Shown: piece by piece, positions 54,158 through 62,453 of the stretch
How positions within the stretch are numbered: the first letter of the stretch is position 1
Layout of the letters: each line of letters opens with the position of its first letter
From: Corynebacterium pseudogenitalium
GTDB taxonomy: Bacteria; Actinomycetota; Actinomycetes; Mycobacteriales; Mycobacteriaceae
Direction of reading: 5' to 3'
Length of the DNA stretch: 64,000 nt
Assembly: GCF_024453815.1 (NCBI RefSeq)
Contig: NZ_CP072934.1
Span: 806,001 to 870,000 of the forward strand
Program-made: the position numbers and the translations under genes
Notes under the pieces: generated by a model
What the model saw: the letters and a program-made list of their open reading frames with translations, nothing else
Databases searched by the model: none
What the model was told of the DNA's origin: nothing

Positions 54158-55197
54158 CGGATCAAGCTGAACGAGGTGCGGCGATCGTCGTCCGCGACCT
54201 CACGAAGAGCTACCCGATTGCGGGCAAAGCGGGCACCCCGCCCGAAGGCGGGGCAGGTGCCCCGCCGGACGGCGGGCGCAAGGGAAAGCGCGGTGCCCGG
54301 ATGCGCAAGCATGTGCTCGACGGCGTGAGTTTCACCGTGCCCACCGGGGCGATCGTGTCATTCCTCGGCCACAACGGTGCAGGCAAGACCACCCTCATCC
54401 GAATCCTGTCGACGCTCATCACCGCCGACTCCGGCGAGGTGAGCATCTTCTCGCGCGACGTGAAAGAGGACCCGGCGGGCGTGCGCGCTGACATTGCCAC
54501 CACCGGCCAATTCGCGGCGATCGACGAGAACCTCACCGGCCGGGAGAACCTGGAGTTCTTCGGGCGGCTGCGCGGACTCGACCGCGCCGCCGCGGCCGCC
54601 CGCGCGACGGAACTGCTCGCGCAATTCTCGCTCGCAGACAGTGCCTCGACGCTGGCGTCGGCCTATTCGGGTGGCATGCGGCGCCGCCTCGACATCGCCG
54701 CGTCGCTGTGCGTCGTGCCCAGGCTGCTGTTCCTCGACGAACCCACGACGGGGCTGGACCCGGTCAGCCGCGAAGAGCTGTGGGGCTTCATCCGGCAACT
54801 GCGGGACGACGGAATGACCCTGGTGCTGACCACCCAGTACCTGGAAGAGGCGGAGGCGCTGGCAGACCACGTCCATCTGCTCAAGGATCGCCGCATCGTC
54901 GCCAGCGGAACGCCGGAGGAATTGCGCCGCGCCTTCGGGTCGCACGTGCTCCGCGTGTCCTTCGCCACCGCCGCCGAGGCGGAGGCGTTCGCCCGCTGCC
55001 TCGGGGGAACGTGCCTGGACGGCGCCCGCGTCGCGGGGAAGTCGGTGTCCCTCGACGTCGACCCCGGACCGCGGGTCCTCGAGGCGGTGGCGCAGGCGAT
55101 GGAGGCCTCGGAAGCGTTGCCGGATTCGCTGAGCGTGTCGCCGCCCACCCTCAACGAGGTGTTCATATCGATGAACGCAGGGGGTGCGGCGCGATGA
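54154..55197 (+). CDS. ABC-2 type exporter ATPase (DrrA-like), 347 aa
   Basis: Walker A GHNGAGKTTLIRILSTLI (about residues 73-90), an ABC signature with Tyr in the first position (YSGGMRRRLDIA), Walker B LLFLDEPTTGLDPVSREELW, and the DrrA-type C-terminal domain with LPDSLSVSPPTLNEVFISM. An insert of Gly/Pro-rich sequence (PEGGAGAPPDGGRKGKR) separates the first strands, which is unusual. With the two permease genes that follow it forms a drug/lipid-type exporter. Overlaps both neighbours by four bases. Confidence 0.88.
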   Translation: MTDQAERGAAIVVRDLTKSYPIAGKAGTPPEGGAGAPPDGGRKGKRGARMRKHVLDGVSFTVPTGAIVSFLGHNGAGKTTLIRILSTLITADSGEVSIFSRDVKEDPAGVRADIATTGQFAAIDENLTGRENLEFFGRLRGLDRAAAAARATELLAQFSLADSASTLASAYSGGMRRRLDIAASLCVVPRLLFLDEPTTGLDPVSREELWGFIRQLRDDGMTLVLTTQYLEEAEALADHVHLLKDRRIVASGTPEELRRAFGSHVLRVSFATAAEAEAFARCLGGTCLDGARVAGKSVSLDVDPGPRVLEAVAQAMEASEALPDSLSVSPPTLNEVFISMNAGGAAR

Positions 55198-55946
55198 GTG
55201 CGACGTCGGTCGCGGCGTTTCTCCGTCGGGATCTGCTGCTGTTGCGACGCAACACCGCGTCGCTGATCTCCATGTTCGTGGTTCCGCCCCTCTTCCTGCT
55301 GTGCCTGTACGCGGTGTTCGGGTACTCGGCGGAGCAATCCGGCTTCGGGTACCTGCGTTTCGTGCTCGGCGGCTGCCTGTTCCAGGCGGCGATGTTCACC
55401 GCCGCGGCGTCGGCGATGGCGGTGGGACAGGACGTCGAATCCGGGCTCGTTGACCGCGTGCGCGTGTTGCCCGGGGCCACAGGCGGCTATGTCGCCGGCA
55501 GGCTCGTCACCGATGTGCTGCGGATGTCCGCGTCGATCGCGGCGCTGCTGGTCGTCGCGTGGGCCTGCGGCCTCGACATGGCTGTCGGTGACGTCGCGTG
55601 GACTGTCCTGTGGTCGCTGCTCGCCGCGGCGGTCCTGTCCCTGGTCACGGACGGGGTGATCCTGATGGTGCCCACCCCGGTGTCGACGGCCTCATCGATC
55701 CAGGCGCTGGAAATGCTGCTGCTCATGTTCTCCACCGCGTTCATTCCGGCGACCGCTTTGGACGGCTCCCTTCGCGACGTCGTGCGCCACATGCCTTTTT
55801 CGCCGGTGATCGAGGTGATTAGGGCGGCGTCCCCGGACGCCTTCCCGGATCGCGCCGGGGAAGAGGCCGCCCTGTGGCTCGGTGTCGCGGCGGTCGCCGG
55901 AATCGTCCTGTTCATCCGCCGGTTCACCTCGAGGAGCGAATCATGA
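55194..55946 (+). CDS. ABC-2 type permease (DrrB-like), subunit 1, 250 aa
   Basis: Six hydrophobic segments are predicted. FLRRDLLLLRRNTASLISMF opens the ABC-2 membrane domain, and VESGLVDRVRVLPGATGGYV is the conserved coupling-helix region. FSTAFIPATALDGSLRDVVR and HMPFSPVIEVIRA match the ABC-2 C-terminal motif. It pairs with the next gene to form a heterodimeric pore. Coupled by four-base overlaps on both sides. Confidence 0.87.
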   Translation: MSATSVAAFLRRDLLLLRRNTASLISMFVVPPLFLLCLYAVFGYSAEQSGFGYLRFVLGGCLFQAAMFTAAASAMAVGQDVESGLVDRVRVLPGATGGYVAGRLVTDVLRMSASIAALLVVAWACGLDMAVGDVAWTVLWSLLAAAVLSLVTDGVILMVPTPVSTASSIQALEMLLLMFSTAFIPATALDGSLRDVVRHMPFSPVIEVIRAASPDAFPDRAGEEAALWLGVAAVAGIVLFIRRFTSRSES

Positions 55947-56680
55947 TTGGCGCCATCTTCGTGCATCTGCGGCGCATCGCCCACATTTGGCTGCGGCGCC
56001 CCGACTTCTGGTTCATGACGTTCATTGCTCCGCTCGTGTACCTGTTCATCGTCAACCGCATGTTCGGTGGCCTGGTCAGGCAGCTCACCGGAGAGTTCGA
56101 ACTCCGGAACGCGGTCATCCTGGTCGTGACGGCGTGGGCGTTCATCCTGGCCATCACGGGATCATCCACCGTGTTCGTTGAACGCAGCAATGGCTTCCAC
56201 GAGCGGTTGATCACCATGCCGGCGCCGTACGCGGCCGTGCCGGCCGCACGGATCATTGCCGAGTTCATCCGGATCATGGCGATGACGGCCGTCGTCGCGG
56301 CGGTGGCCGCCTTGCTTTCCGACGGCCCACCGGAGGTGTCCTGGTGGTGGAGGATCGCGGTGACCGGCGCGATGGTTGCCGCGGCGGCCGCATGCACCGG
56401 CACGTACATCGCGTTCTCCATCACCAGCCCCCAGGGTTCCGTGGCCCTCATCCCGTTAATCATCGTTGCGATGTTCGTCAACACGGTGCTCATGCCCGCC
56501 GACCACTTCCGTCCCCTCCTGCGCGGAATCGCCGGGCACACCCCCGTATCCGCGGCCGGCGAGGCCGTCAACGGCACCGGGGCTGCGGGTCTGGTGGTCT
56601 GCGCGGCCTGGTTCTTAGGCATCGCTGTGCTCGCGGCGTGGGGCATCGCCGTGAAAACGAGGCCGGGGGAGTCTGCATGA
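55943..56680 (+). CDS. ABC-2 type permease, subunit 2, 245 aa
   Basis: Six hydrophobic segments are predicted. IAHIWLRRPDFWFMTFIAPL begins the fold, VERSNGFHERLITMPAPYAA is the cytoplasmic loop equivalent to that of subunit 1, and PADHFRPLLRGIAGHTPVSA the C-terminal motif. It is a divergent partner of the preceding permease. The three-gene cassette is typical of antibiotic or lipid exporters; here the cargo may be a siderophore-like compound. A 73-base gap follows. Confidence 0.87.
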   Translation: MIGAIFVHLRRIAHIWLRRPDFWFMTFIAPLVYLFIVNRMFGGLVRQLTGEFELRNAVILVVTAWAFILAITGSSTVFVERSNGFHERLITMPAPYAAVPAARIIAEFIRIMAMTAVVAAVAALLSDGPPEVSWWWRIAVTGAMVAAAAACTGTYIAFSITSPQGSVALIPLIIVAMFVNTVLMPADHFRPLLRGIAGHTPVSAAGEAVNGTGAAGLVVCAAWFLGIAVLAAWGIAVKTRPGESA

Positions 56681-56753
56681 CGGCCCGCGAATCCGAGCAT
56701 CTAACCCGAAACCGCCGCGTGGATGCGGCCCACACACCCGGAGACAGAACCAG

Positions 56754-57434
56754 ATGAAGTCGATTGCCCAGATCGTCCAGAACAACCGCAGGCTCCTCGC
56801 GGCCTACGAGGACAAGGTCCAGCCGAGGTTCCTCAGCCGCTATGCGCGCGAACCGATGGACGCCGCCGTGTACCGGAAGCTCCGTGCGCTGGATCCCGGG
56901 CCGGATGCGCCGGCCCGGGTCCTCGACCTCGGTTGCGGAACCGGGTGGCTCGCCCGCACGCTCGCCGCTGAGTCTCGCTATCGCAGGGCGAACATCGTCG
57001 GCTACGACCTGTCGCCCAATGCGATCCGCATCGCCCGCGAACGCGCCGCCGCCGACGGGCTTGGGGCCCGGACGGAATTCCACGTTGCCGACATCCTCAC
57101 GCCGCTCGCGGGAGAGCCCGGCGGGGCCTGTGAAATCTGGGTGTGTGGCGCGCTCCACCAAATGAAGGATGCGGGAGCCGCGCTCGGCAGGGTCGCCGGG
57201 CTGCTCGCCGATGGAGGCATCGCTTACGTGCAGACGTTCGTCGAGGATCCCGACGTGAACGAGCATGTGGACATGGCCGTCGTTGCGAAGATGGGCCACC
57301 GGGTGTTCCGGGGCAGCGAGGTCGAGGACCTCGCCGAAGCCAACGGGCTGAAGCTGGGCGGAGCCTCACACGCCGGCATGGTGTACTTCTGCACTCTCAC
57401 GAAGAAAAGCGCGATCGGGGAGGCGGGCAAGTGA
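56754..57434 (+). CDS. Class I SAM-dependent methyltransferase, 226 aa
   Basis: Motif I is VLDLGCGTGWLARTLAAE (about residues 60-77), followed by IVGYDLSPNAIRIARERAAA and a motif IV-like EIWVCGALHQMKDAGAALGR. The N-terminal helices (IVQNNRRLLAAYEDKVQPRF) probably cap the substrate pocket. Probably methylates a small molecule handled by this operon; the substrate is unknown. The stop overlaps the GTG start of the next gene by four bases. Confidence 0.85.
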   Translation: MKSIAQIVQNNRRLLAAYEDKVQPRFLSRYAREPMDAAVYRKLRALDPGPDAPARVLDLGCGTGWLARTLAAESRYRRANIVGYDLSPNAIRIARERAAADGLGARTEFHVADILTPLAGEPGGACEIWVCGALHQMKDAGAALGRVAGLLADGGIAYVQTFVEDPDVNEHVDMAVVAKMGHRVFRGSEVEDLAEANGLKLGGASHAGMVYFCTLTKKSAIGEAGK

Positions 57435-59209
57435 GCGCCGTGGACGGGACCGTAGGCCCGTGGTCGCTGCTCGCCCCGATTCGGACCCGGATGCGTGCGG
57501 TGGTCGCGTTATCCGTCCTGTCGTCGGTGGCTACCGTCGCTTCGCTGGTCGGCATCATCGACATCGCGATGACGTACCCGGAGGCCCCGGAGCATCGGAC
57601 GTGGTTGGCCGTGGCTGTCATCGTCGTCGCCGCAACGGTGCGCATGGCCGCGGACGGCGCCGCCGGCATGCTCTCGCACCGGGCGGATAACGACCTGCAG
57701 CTCCACCTCCGGCGCCGGCTGGTCGCCCAAATCCGGAAGTTACCGCTGGGCTGGCTGGACGCCCGGCGCTCGTCGGGAATCATCGAGTCGGTTGAGAAGG
57801 ACGTCGCGGCTGTCCACCAGCTCATGGGCCACACCGTCGGTGAGACCGTGGTGGCGGTGCTGGTTCCCCTGCTTTCCCTCATCGCGCTCGTCGCGGTGGA
57901 TTGGCGGATCGCGGCGGTGGCGGTCGTCCCGGTGCTGGTCACCTTCGCCCTGATGGGCGTGATGATTTCGCGCGGAGCCGGTCTTCAGCGCGACTACGAG
58001 CGAGCCTCCGAAAAAGTGACGGCCGCGGTCATCGAGTTGGTGCGCGGTATCCCGGTGATGAAGTCCTTCGGACGCGCCAACCAGGGCGCGGGTCGCTACG
58101 ATGCCGCGGCGTTGTCGTTCGTCCGCGCGTGGTCCGCCTGGTCCCGGCAGTCGAACATCTATCTCGGGCTCATCGACGTGGTGACGTCCCCGACCACAGT
58201 CCTTGCGGTGGTGTGCGGGGCCGGCCTCGCACTGAGGGACGCCGCGGGCGGCATACCGGAGGGTCTCGTCGCCGGGCTGGTTCTCAGCCTTGGACTCTCC
58301 GCGGCGATCGTGCGGGTGGCCATGAACTCCGAACCCATCATCGCGGGGATCGCTGCCCTGAAATCCATCGCGGAGGTGCTGAGCACGCCGCCGATCGCCG
58401 AGCCCGCCGAGCCGGTGCCCGCGCGCAGAGGCGCGCTCGAGGTCCGGAACCTGGTCTTCTCCTACGGCGATGGGCCGCGGGTCCTCGACGGGATGTCCGC
58501 GACGTTCGAACCAGGGACCCTCACTGCGCTGGTGGGGTCCTCCGGTTCCGGAAAGTCCACCGTCGCCCGGCTGTTGGCGCGTTTCCACGACCCCGTTGAA
58601 GGCTCGGTGCTACTGGGCGGCGTCGATCTTCGCGACATCGCCGTGCGCGACGTGCACCGCTCGGTGTCGGTGGTGTTCCAAGATCCGCAGTTGTTCACGC
58701 TGCCGTTGCGGGAGAACATCCGGCTGGCCAGGAGAGACGCCACCGACGACGAAATCATGGCGGCCGCGAAGCTCGCGAACCTCGATGCGGTCATCGCGGC
58801 GCTGCCGAAGCGCCTGGATTCGGTGGTCAACGTCGACGTGACCTTTTCCGGTGGTGAGGCGCAGCGCGTAGCCATCGCGAGGTCGATCGTCACGGACGCG
58901 CCGGTGCTCATCTTCGACGAGGCAACCGCTTACGCGGATCCGGCTTCCGAGGCCCTCATCCAGTCCGCAATCGAGCGTTTGGCCCGTTCGCGGACGGTGA
59001 TTGTGATCGCGCACAGGTTGAGCACGATCCGCAACGCCGACCGCATCCTCGTTCTCGATGGGGGAGCGGTCGCGGAGGCGGGTACCCACGACGAGTTGCT
59101 TGCGCGCGGTGGCCGCTACCGGGATTTGTGGCGCGCCTTCGCGCTCGACGACGAACCATCCGCCCCGCGGGGTACTGAATCAGACGATGAAAAGGCGGGA
59201 AACCGATGA
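57431..59209 (+). CDS. ABC half-transporter, IrtA/YbtP-like siderophore type, 592 aa
   Basis: Six membrane helices (residues 15-300) with the exporter-fold loop RKLPLGWLDARRSSGIIESV are followed by an ATPase domain: Walker A GSSGSGKST (about 368), an altered signature FSGGEAQRVAIA (about 471) and Walker B VLIFDEATAYADP. In the IrtAB and YbtPQ systems, such exporter-fold pairs import iron-siderophores across the inner membrane. The next gene supplies the partner. GTG start overlaps the methyltransferase stop. Confidence 0.87.
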   Translation: MSAVDGTVGPWSLLAPIRTRMRAVVALSVLSSVATVASLVGIIDIAMTYPEAPEHRTWLAVAVIVVAATVRMAADGAAGMLSHRADNDLQLHLRRRLVAQIRKLPLGWLDARRSSGIIESVEKDVAAVHQLMGHTVGETVVAVLVPLLSLIALVAVDWRIAAVAVVPVLVTFALMGVMISRGAGLQRDYERASEKVTAAVIELVRGIPVMKSFGRANQGAGRYDAAALSFVRAWSAWSRQSNIYLGLIDVVTSPTTVLAVVCGAGLALRDAAGGIPEGLVAGLVLSLGLSAAIVRVAMNSEPIIAGIAALKSIAEVLSTPPIAEPAEPVPARRGALEVRNLVFSYGDGPRVLDGMSATFEPGTLTALVGSSGSGKSTVARLLARFHDPVEGSVLLGGVDLRDIAVRDVHRSVSVVFQDPQLFTLPLRENIRLARRDATDDEIMAAAKLANLDAVIAALPKRLDSVVNVDVTFSGGEAQRVAIARSIVTDAPVLIFDEATAYADPASEALIQSAIERLARSRTVIVIAHRLSTIRNADRILVLDGGAVAEAGTHDELLARGGRYRDLWRAFALDDEPSAPRGTESDDEKAGNR

Positions 59210-60990
59210 TTCGAGACTTGTGGTCGATGACGGATCGGCGCTCGAGAATGACGCTGGTGTGGCTCATTGCGTTGGCCACGCTTGCCGCGCTGGCCCAGGG
59301 AGCGGCGTTCGTCGCGCTGCTGCCGCTGCTGTCGGCTCTGGCCGAGGGAGATGATGCGACGGCGTGGCGTTTCACCGGCGTCATAGCCGGCCTCGCGGCC
59401 GCCCATGCGGTGCTGTCCCTCGCCGCGGGGACAGTCGGCAGGGCGAATTCCGCAGCGGTGCTGTCGTCCCTGCTGCATTCCCTGGGCGAACGCGTGCTGA
59501 CGTTGCCACTCGGGTACGTCACCAAGTCCACGGCCGGCCGCTTTTCGGAGATGGCGTCGTCGGGTATCGCGTTCGCGGCGTCCGTGCCGCACGTGATCCT
59601 GCGGCCCGTCATCGCCGCGGTGGTTACGCCGACCGTCATCGCCTTCGGAATTCTGGCGGTGGATTGGCGCGTCGGTTTGGTTCTTGTCGCGTCAGCGCCG
59701 GTGCTCTTCTTCGCCTACCGGGCCATTGGCCGGGTCGGCGGGGAGTCGGACGAAGCGCATGCTGAGGCCGTCGCTGCCGTCTCCAGCAGGCTGATCGAGT
59801 TCACCCGCGGCCAGCAGGCGATTCGCGCCGCGGGCGACGGTTCGGCGGCGGACGCGATGGTGGATGAGGCTATCCAGGCCCAACACGATGCGTTCGCGAA
59901 GGCGACATCGACGCAGGGGGCGGCCATCGGACGGTTGGGTTCGGTCGTCCATGCGGTGTTCACGGCGGCGGTGATCGTCGCCGTGGCAGTCGCCGCGACG
60001 GGTGGGATGGCGCCGACGCATTTGGCGTCGATACTCATCGTGCTCGTCCAGTTCACCGGACCGATCACCACGGCGGGAGCGTTGTCCGGCGGTTTCGGTG
60101 CGGGCCGCAACACGTTAGCTGCGTTGCGTGACCTGCGGGCAATCCCCGCCCTTCCCGAACCTGCCGCACCGGAGCTGCCCGACGGGCATGACGTGGAGTT
60201 CCGCGGCGTGAGCTTCGGGTACGGGGAGAAGAAGGTCCTCGACGACGTCAGCTTCCGTGCACCTCAGGGAGCGCTGGTTGCCATAGTGGGACCTTCGGGG
60301 GCGGGCAAGACGACGGTCATGCGGCTGCTGTCGCGGTTTCATGATCCGGACTCGGGGGAGATCCTCATCGGCGGGGTGCCCTTGCCTCGGATCGGCACCG
60401 ACGGCGTGAACTCGCTGGTGACCCCGGTGTTCCAGGAGACGTTTCTTTTCGACGCGTCCGTGCGGGACAACGTGGTCTTCGCCGACCCCGGATTCGGTTC
60501 CAGGCCCGGTGACGGGGACCGCTTGCGCGAGGCCGCCCGGCGTTCCGGGGTGGACCGCATCGTGGAGCTGCTGCCTTCCGGGTGGGATACCCCGGTGGGG
60601 GAGGAGGGGACGCTGCTGTCGGGAGGTGAGCGGCAGCGCCTCGCCATCGCCCGGGCGCTTCTGAAGGATTCCCCGGTGGTGCTTCTCGACGAGCCGACGT
60701 CCTCGCTGGATGCGGCCACTGAGCGGGCGATCGTCGGCACGATTGAGGCGTTGCGCGGCGATCACACTGTGATCGTCGTCGCCCATCGCCTGCACACCAT
60801 CCGCGATGCCGACCTCATCGTCGTGCTTTCGGAGGAAGGGACGGTCGCAGAACGGGGCACGCACGATGAATTGCTGGCGAAGGGCGGCCGCTACGCCGAG
60901 TCTTGGGCGTGCCGGACGGGGAGTTCCCCGGGATCCAGATCCAGCTCGTCGTGGACCACCACGACGACGGCATCGGAGAAGCGCGGCTAA
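59206..60990 (+). CDS. ABC half-transporter, IrtB/YbtQ-like partner, 594 aa
   Basis: Membrane helices occupy residues 15-310, with LPLGYVTKSTAGRFSEMASS as the coupling region. The ATPase has GPSGAGKTT (about 362), LSGGERQRLAIARALLKDSP (about 471) and VVLLDEPTSSLD. The fold is complete to AKGGRYAESWA. After that, the last 25 residues are abnormal (GSSPGSRSSSSWTTTTTAS), suggesting truncation or frameshift at the island edge; another frame there reads more like protein. ATGA overlap with its partner. Confidence 0.86.
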   Translation: MIRDLWSMTDRRSRMTLVWLIALATLAALAQGAAFVALLPLLSALAEGDDATAWRFTGVIAGLAAAHAVLSLAAGTVGRANSAAVLSSLLHSLGERVLTLPLGYVTKSTAGRFSEMASSGIAFAASVPHVILRPVIAAVVTPTVIAFGILAVDWRVGLVLVASAPVLFFAYRAIGRVGGESDEAHAEAVAAVSSRLIEFTRGQQAIRAAGDGSAADAMVDEAIQAQHDAFAKATSTQGAAIGRLGSVVHAVFTAAVIVAVAVAATGGMAPTHLASILIVLVQFTGPITTAGALSGGFGAGRNTLAALRDLRAIPALPEPAAPELPDGHDVEFRGVSFGYGEKKVLDDVSFRAPQGALVAIVGPSGAGKTTVMRLLSRFHDPDSGEILIGGVPLPRIGTDGVNSLVTPVFQETFLFDASVRDNVVFADPGFGSRPGDGDRLREAARRSGVDRIVELLPSGWDTPVGEEGTLLSGGERQRLAIARALLKDSPVVLLDEPTSSLDAATERAIVGTIEALRGDHTVIVVAHRLHTIRDADLIVVLSEEGTVAERGTHDELLAKGGRYAESWACRTGSSPGSRSSSSWTTTTTASEKRG

Positions 60991-60995
60991 CTAGT

Positions 60996-61757
60996 TCATC
61001 TAGCGCCAGATTGGCTTAGTTCCCAGGAGCCAAAGCGCACCGCGCAGACACCCCAATGGAGGACAGCCTCGTAGAAGCAGTACATGGCGTAGAGGACGCA
61101 CGGTACGCCGAGGGTGAACATGATGAGGCCGTAAAGGTGAGCGTCGAAAAGCAATGTCGATGCTGCCGTCGACTGGCCGACAACACCGAGGGGTATCCAC
61201 GCTGTACCCGCGGCGGCGCCACGCGGGCGCGTGCCGGTCCAGTAGCAGTAGAGGAAGAGTGGGATCGCGGTGAAGAACGTGAGGAAGAAGCACAGCTCAC
61301 CCGCGTAGTGATAAAACTCGCCGTGATGGGTAGCGAGCTGCTCGGCGGATGTCGCGGCGACCATCGGGGACACGAGCGCCAAGCCCCACGGGAACGCTGG
61401 CTCGGTGTAGTGCGCGGACTGCTTCCACAAACCCCAGAGTTGCCACAAGCACACGATGATGGCCAGTGGCGCGCCGATCCACCAGCTGACCAGCTGGAAC
61501 GCATCGTTGCCCGTGAGTGCCGTCCACGCCGAGCCGCACGCGAGCAGCCCCATCGCGTACATGCCCCACGCCGCCATGTTCTGGTGCCGCGGTGGCTCAT
61601 TGCGCACGCCGACCGTGAACACAACGAGGAGGCCCGCCGCGATGAGCGCAAACACGAGCTCGGCTACATGAAATCCATGTAACCCAGTCAAACTCGACGC
61701 AATCGAGGTTCCCATTAAAGCGCCGGCCCAAGCGGGACCGAACTTTGGCAACGTCAT
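60996..61757 (-). CDS. TDT-family (TehA/Mae1) transporter, 3'-truncated, 253 aa
   Basis: About eight hydrophobic segments. The fold opens GPAWAGALMGTSIASSL, as in tellurite-resistance/dicarboxylate transporters, and GELCFFLTFFTAIPLFLYCY and IPLGVVGQSTAASTLLFDAH match its conserved core. Family members have ten helices and about 320 residues. Here the frame ends in RFGSWELSQSGAR at the island border, so the last helices appear lost. Start at 61757. Function is probably impaired. Confidence 0.72.
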   Translation of the reverse strand: MTLPKFGPAWAGALMGTSIASSLTGLHGFHVAELVFALIAAGLLVVFTVGVRNEPPRHQNMAAWGMYAMGLLACGSAWTALTGNDAFQLVSWWIGAPLAIIVCLWQLWGLWKQSAHYTEPAFPWGLALVSPMVAATSAEQLATHHGEFYHYAGELCFFLTFFTAIPLFLYCYWTGTRPRGAAAGTAWIPLGVVGQSTAASTLLFDAHLYGLIMFTLGVPCVLYAMYCFYEAVLHWGVCAVRFGSWELSQSGAR

Positions 61758-61833
61758 AGGACTAACGCTAGGCCTGCCACCGCGTCTCATCCACTTTGGG
61801 TCGGGGCTTTGTGGTTTTTAGAACGCGAATGGC

Positions 61834-62165
61834 CTGAAGCGCGCCAAGGGAGGCAGCCGGCACTAGAGCGTCACGTTGGCCAGCACCGTGCCGGTGGGTT
61901 GCGCCGCGCCGACGGCGACTTCCTCGGTTACCAGGACTGAAGCAGTTCCACCGGGCAGCGGCATCCACACGTCGTCGTGGGGTTCTTGGCCGATGACTCC
62001 AGCCGATTCCACGGCGCCGTCAGCCATGACTGCCCACACTTGTGCACCCATGCCGTCGTTGAGAGCTGGCTGGCCGTTGACCATGGCGCCGCCCTTGCCC
62101 ATGTCAGAGCTGATCGCGATGTCGAGGCTCGCGCCCATCGCGTCGGCCTGACCTTGACGCGCGTC
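61834..62165. repeat. Right copy of 332-base direct repeat
   Basis: It is homologous to 48233-48564 at about 96 percent identity by eye, in direct orientation. It covers the 3' half of the anti-sigma gene and 29 bases beyond its stop. Confidence 0.93.
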
Positions 62166-62453
62166 GTCGGCCTCCATAATTGCGTGCATTTCGTCGACGC
62201 CTTGGGCTGCCACGGATTCGCGTGACTCGTCGACAGTGAATTGGGTGACCGCGAACCCGCCACCGGCGATGAGCACAACGGCGGCTGCTGCGGCGGTTGT
62301 GAGACGTCGCCAGGACCGGTTCTTCCGCGCGGTGTCGAAGTCTGTGACCTGGTCGGTAGCGTCGATACGCTCCATGATTGAGCGTTTGAGCTCCGGTGGC
62401 GGAGTGACCGGCGTGGCTGCGGAATTGAAGAGGTCCTCGATATCTTTATCCAT
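61863..62453 (-). CDS. rskA: Anti-sigma-K factor RskA-like protein, 196 aa
   Basis: The N-terminal sigma-binding segment (DKDIEDLFNSAATPVTPPPE, then KRSIMERIDATDQ) is shorter than the usual zinc finger domain. One membrane helix (TTAAAAAVVLIAGGGFAVTQ, about residues 52-71) follows, and then the extracytoplasmic RskA domain ending VWMPLPGGTASVLVTEEV and LANVTL. ATG 62453 overlaps the sigK stop (TGATG), with GGAGG upstream. It holds SigK inactive at the membrane until a redox or envelope signal triggers its proteolysis, by analogy with mycobacteria. Confidence 0.88.
   Translation of the reverse strand: MDKDIEDLFNSAATPVTPPPELKRSIMERIDATDQVTDFDTARKNRSWRRLTTAAAAAVVLIAGGGFAVTQFTVDESRESVAAQGVDEMHAIMEADDARQGQADAMGASLDIAISSDMGKGGAMVNGQPALNDGMGAQVWAVMADGAVESAGVIGQEPHDDVWMPLPGGTASVLVTEEVAVGAAQPTGTVLANVTL

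Larger units (their letters stand above)
48641..61000. mobile_element. High-GC genomic island with DtxR-controlled transport operon
   Basis: Ten plus-strand genes, mostly overlapping, have base composition clearly more GC-rich than the core genes on either side. The island is bounded on the left by IS110, chrA and recombinase relics and on the right by a truncated TDT transporter. A 332-base direct repeat brackets the whole. No intact integrase or att site is visible, so the mechanism of entry is inferred, not seen. Confidence 0.7.
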
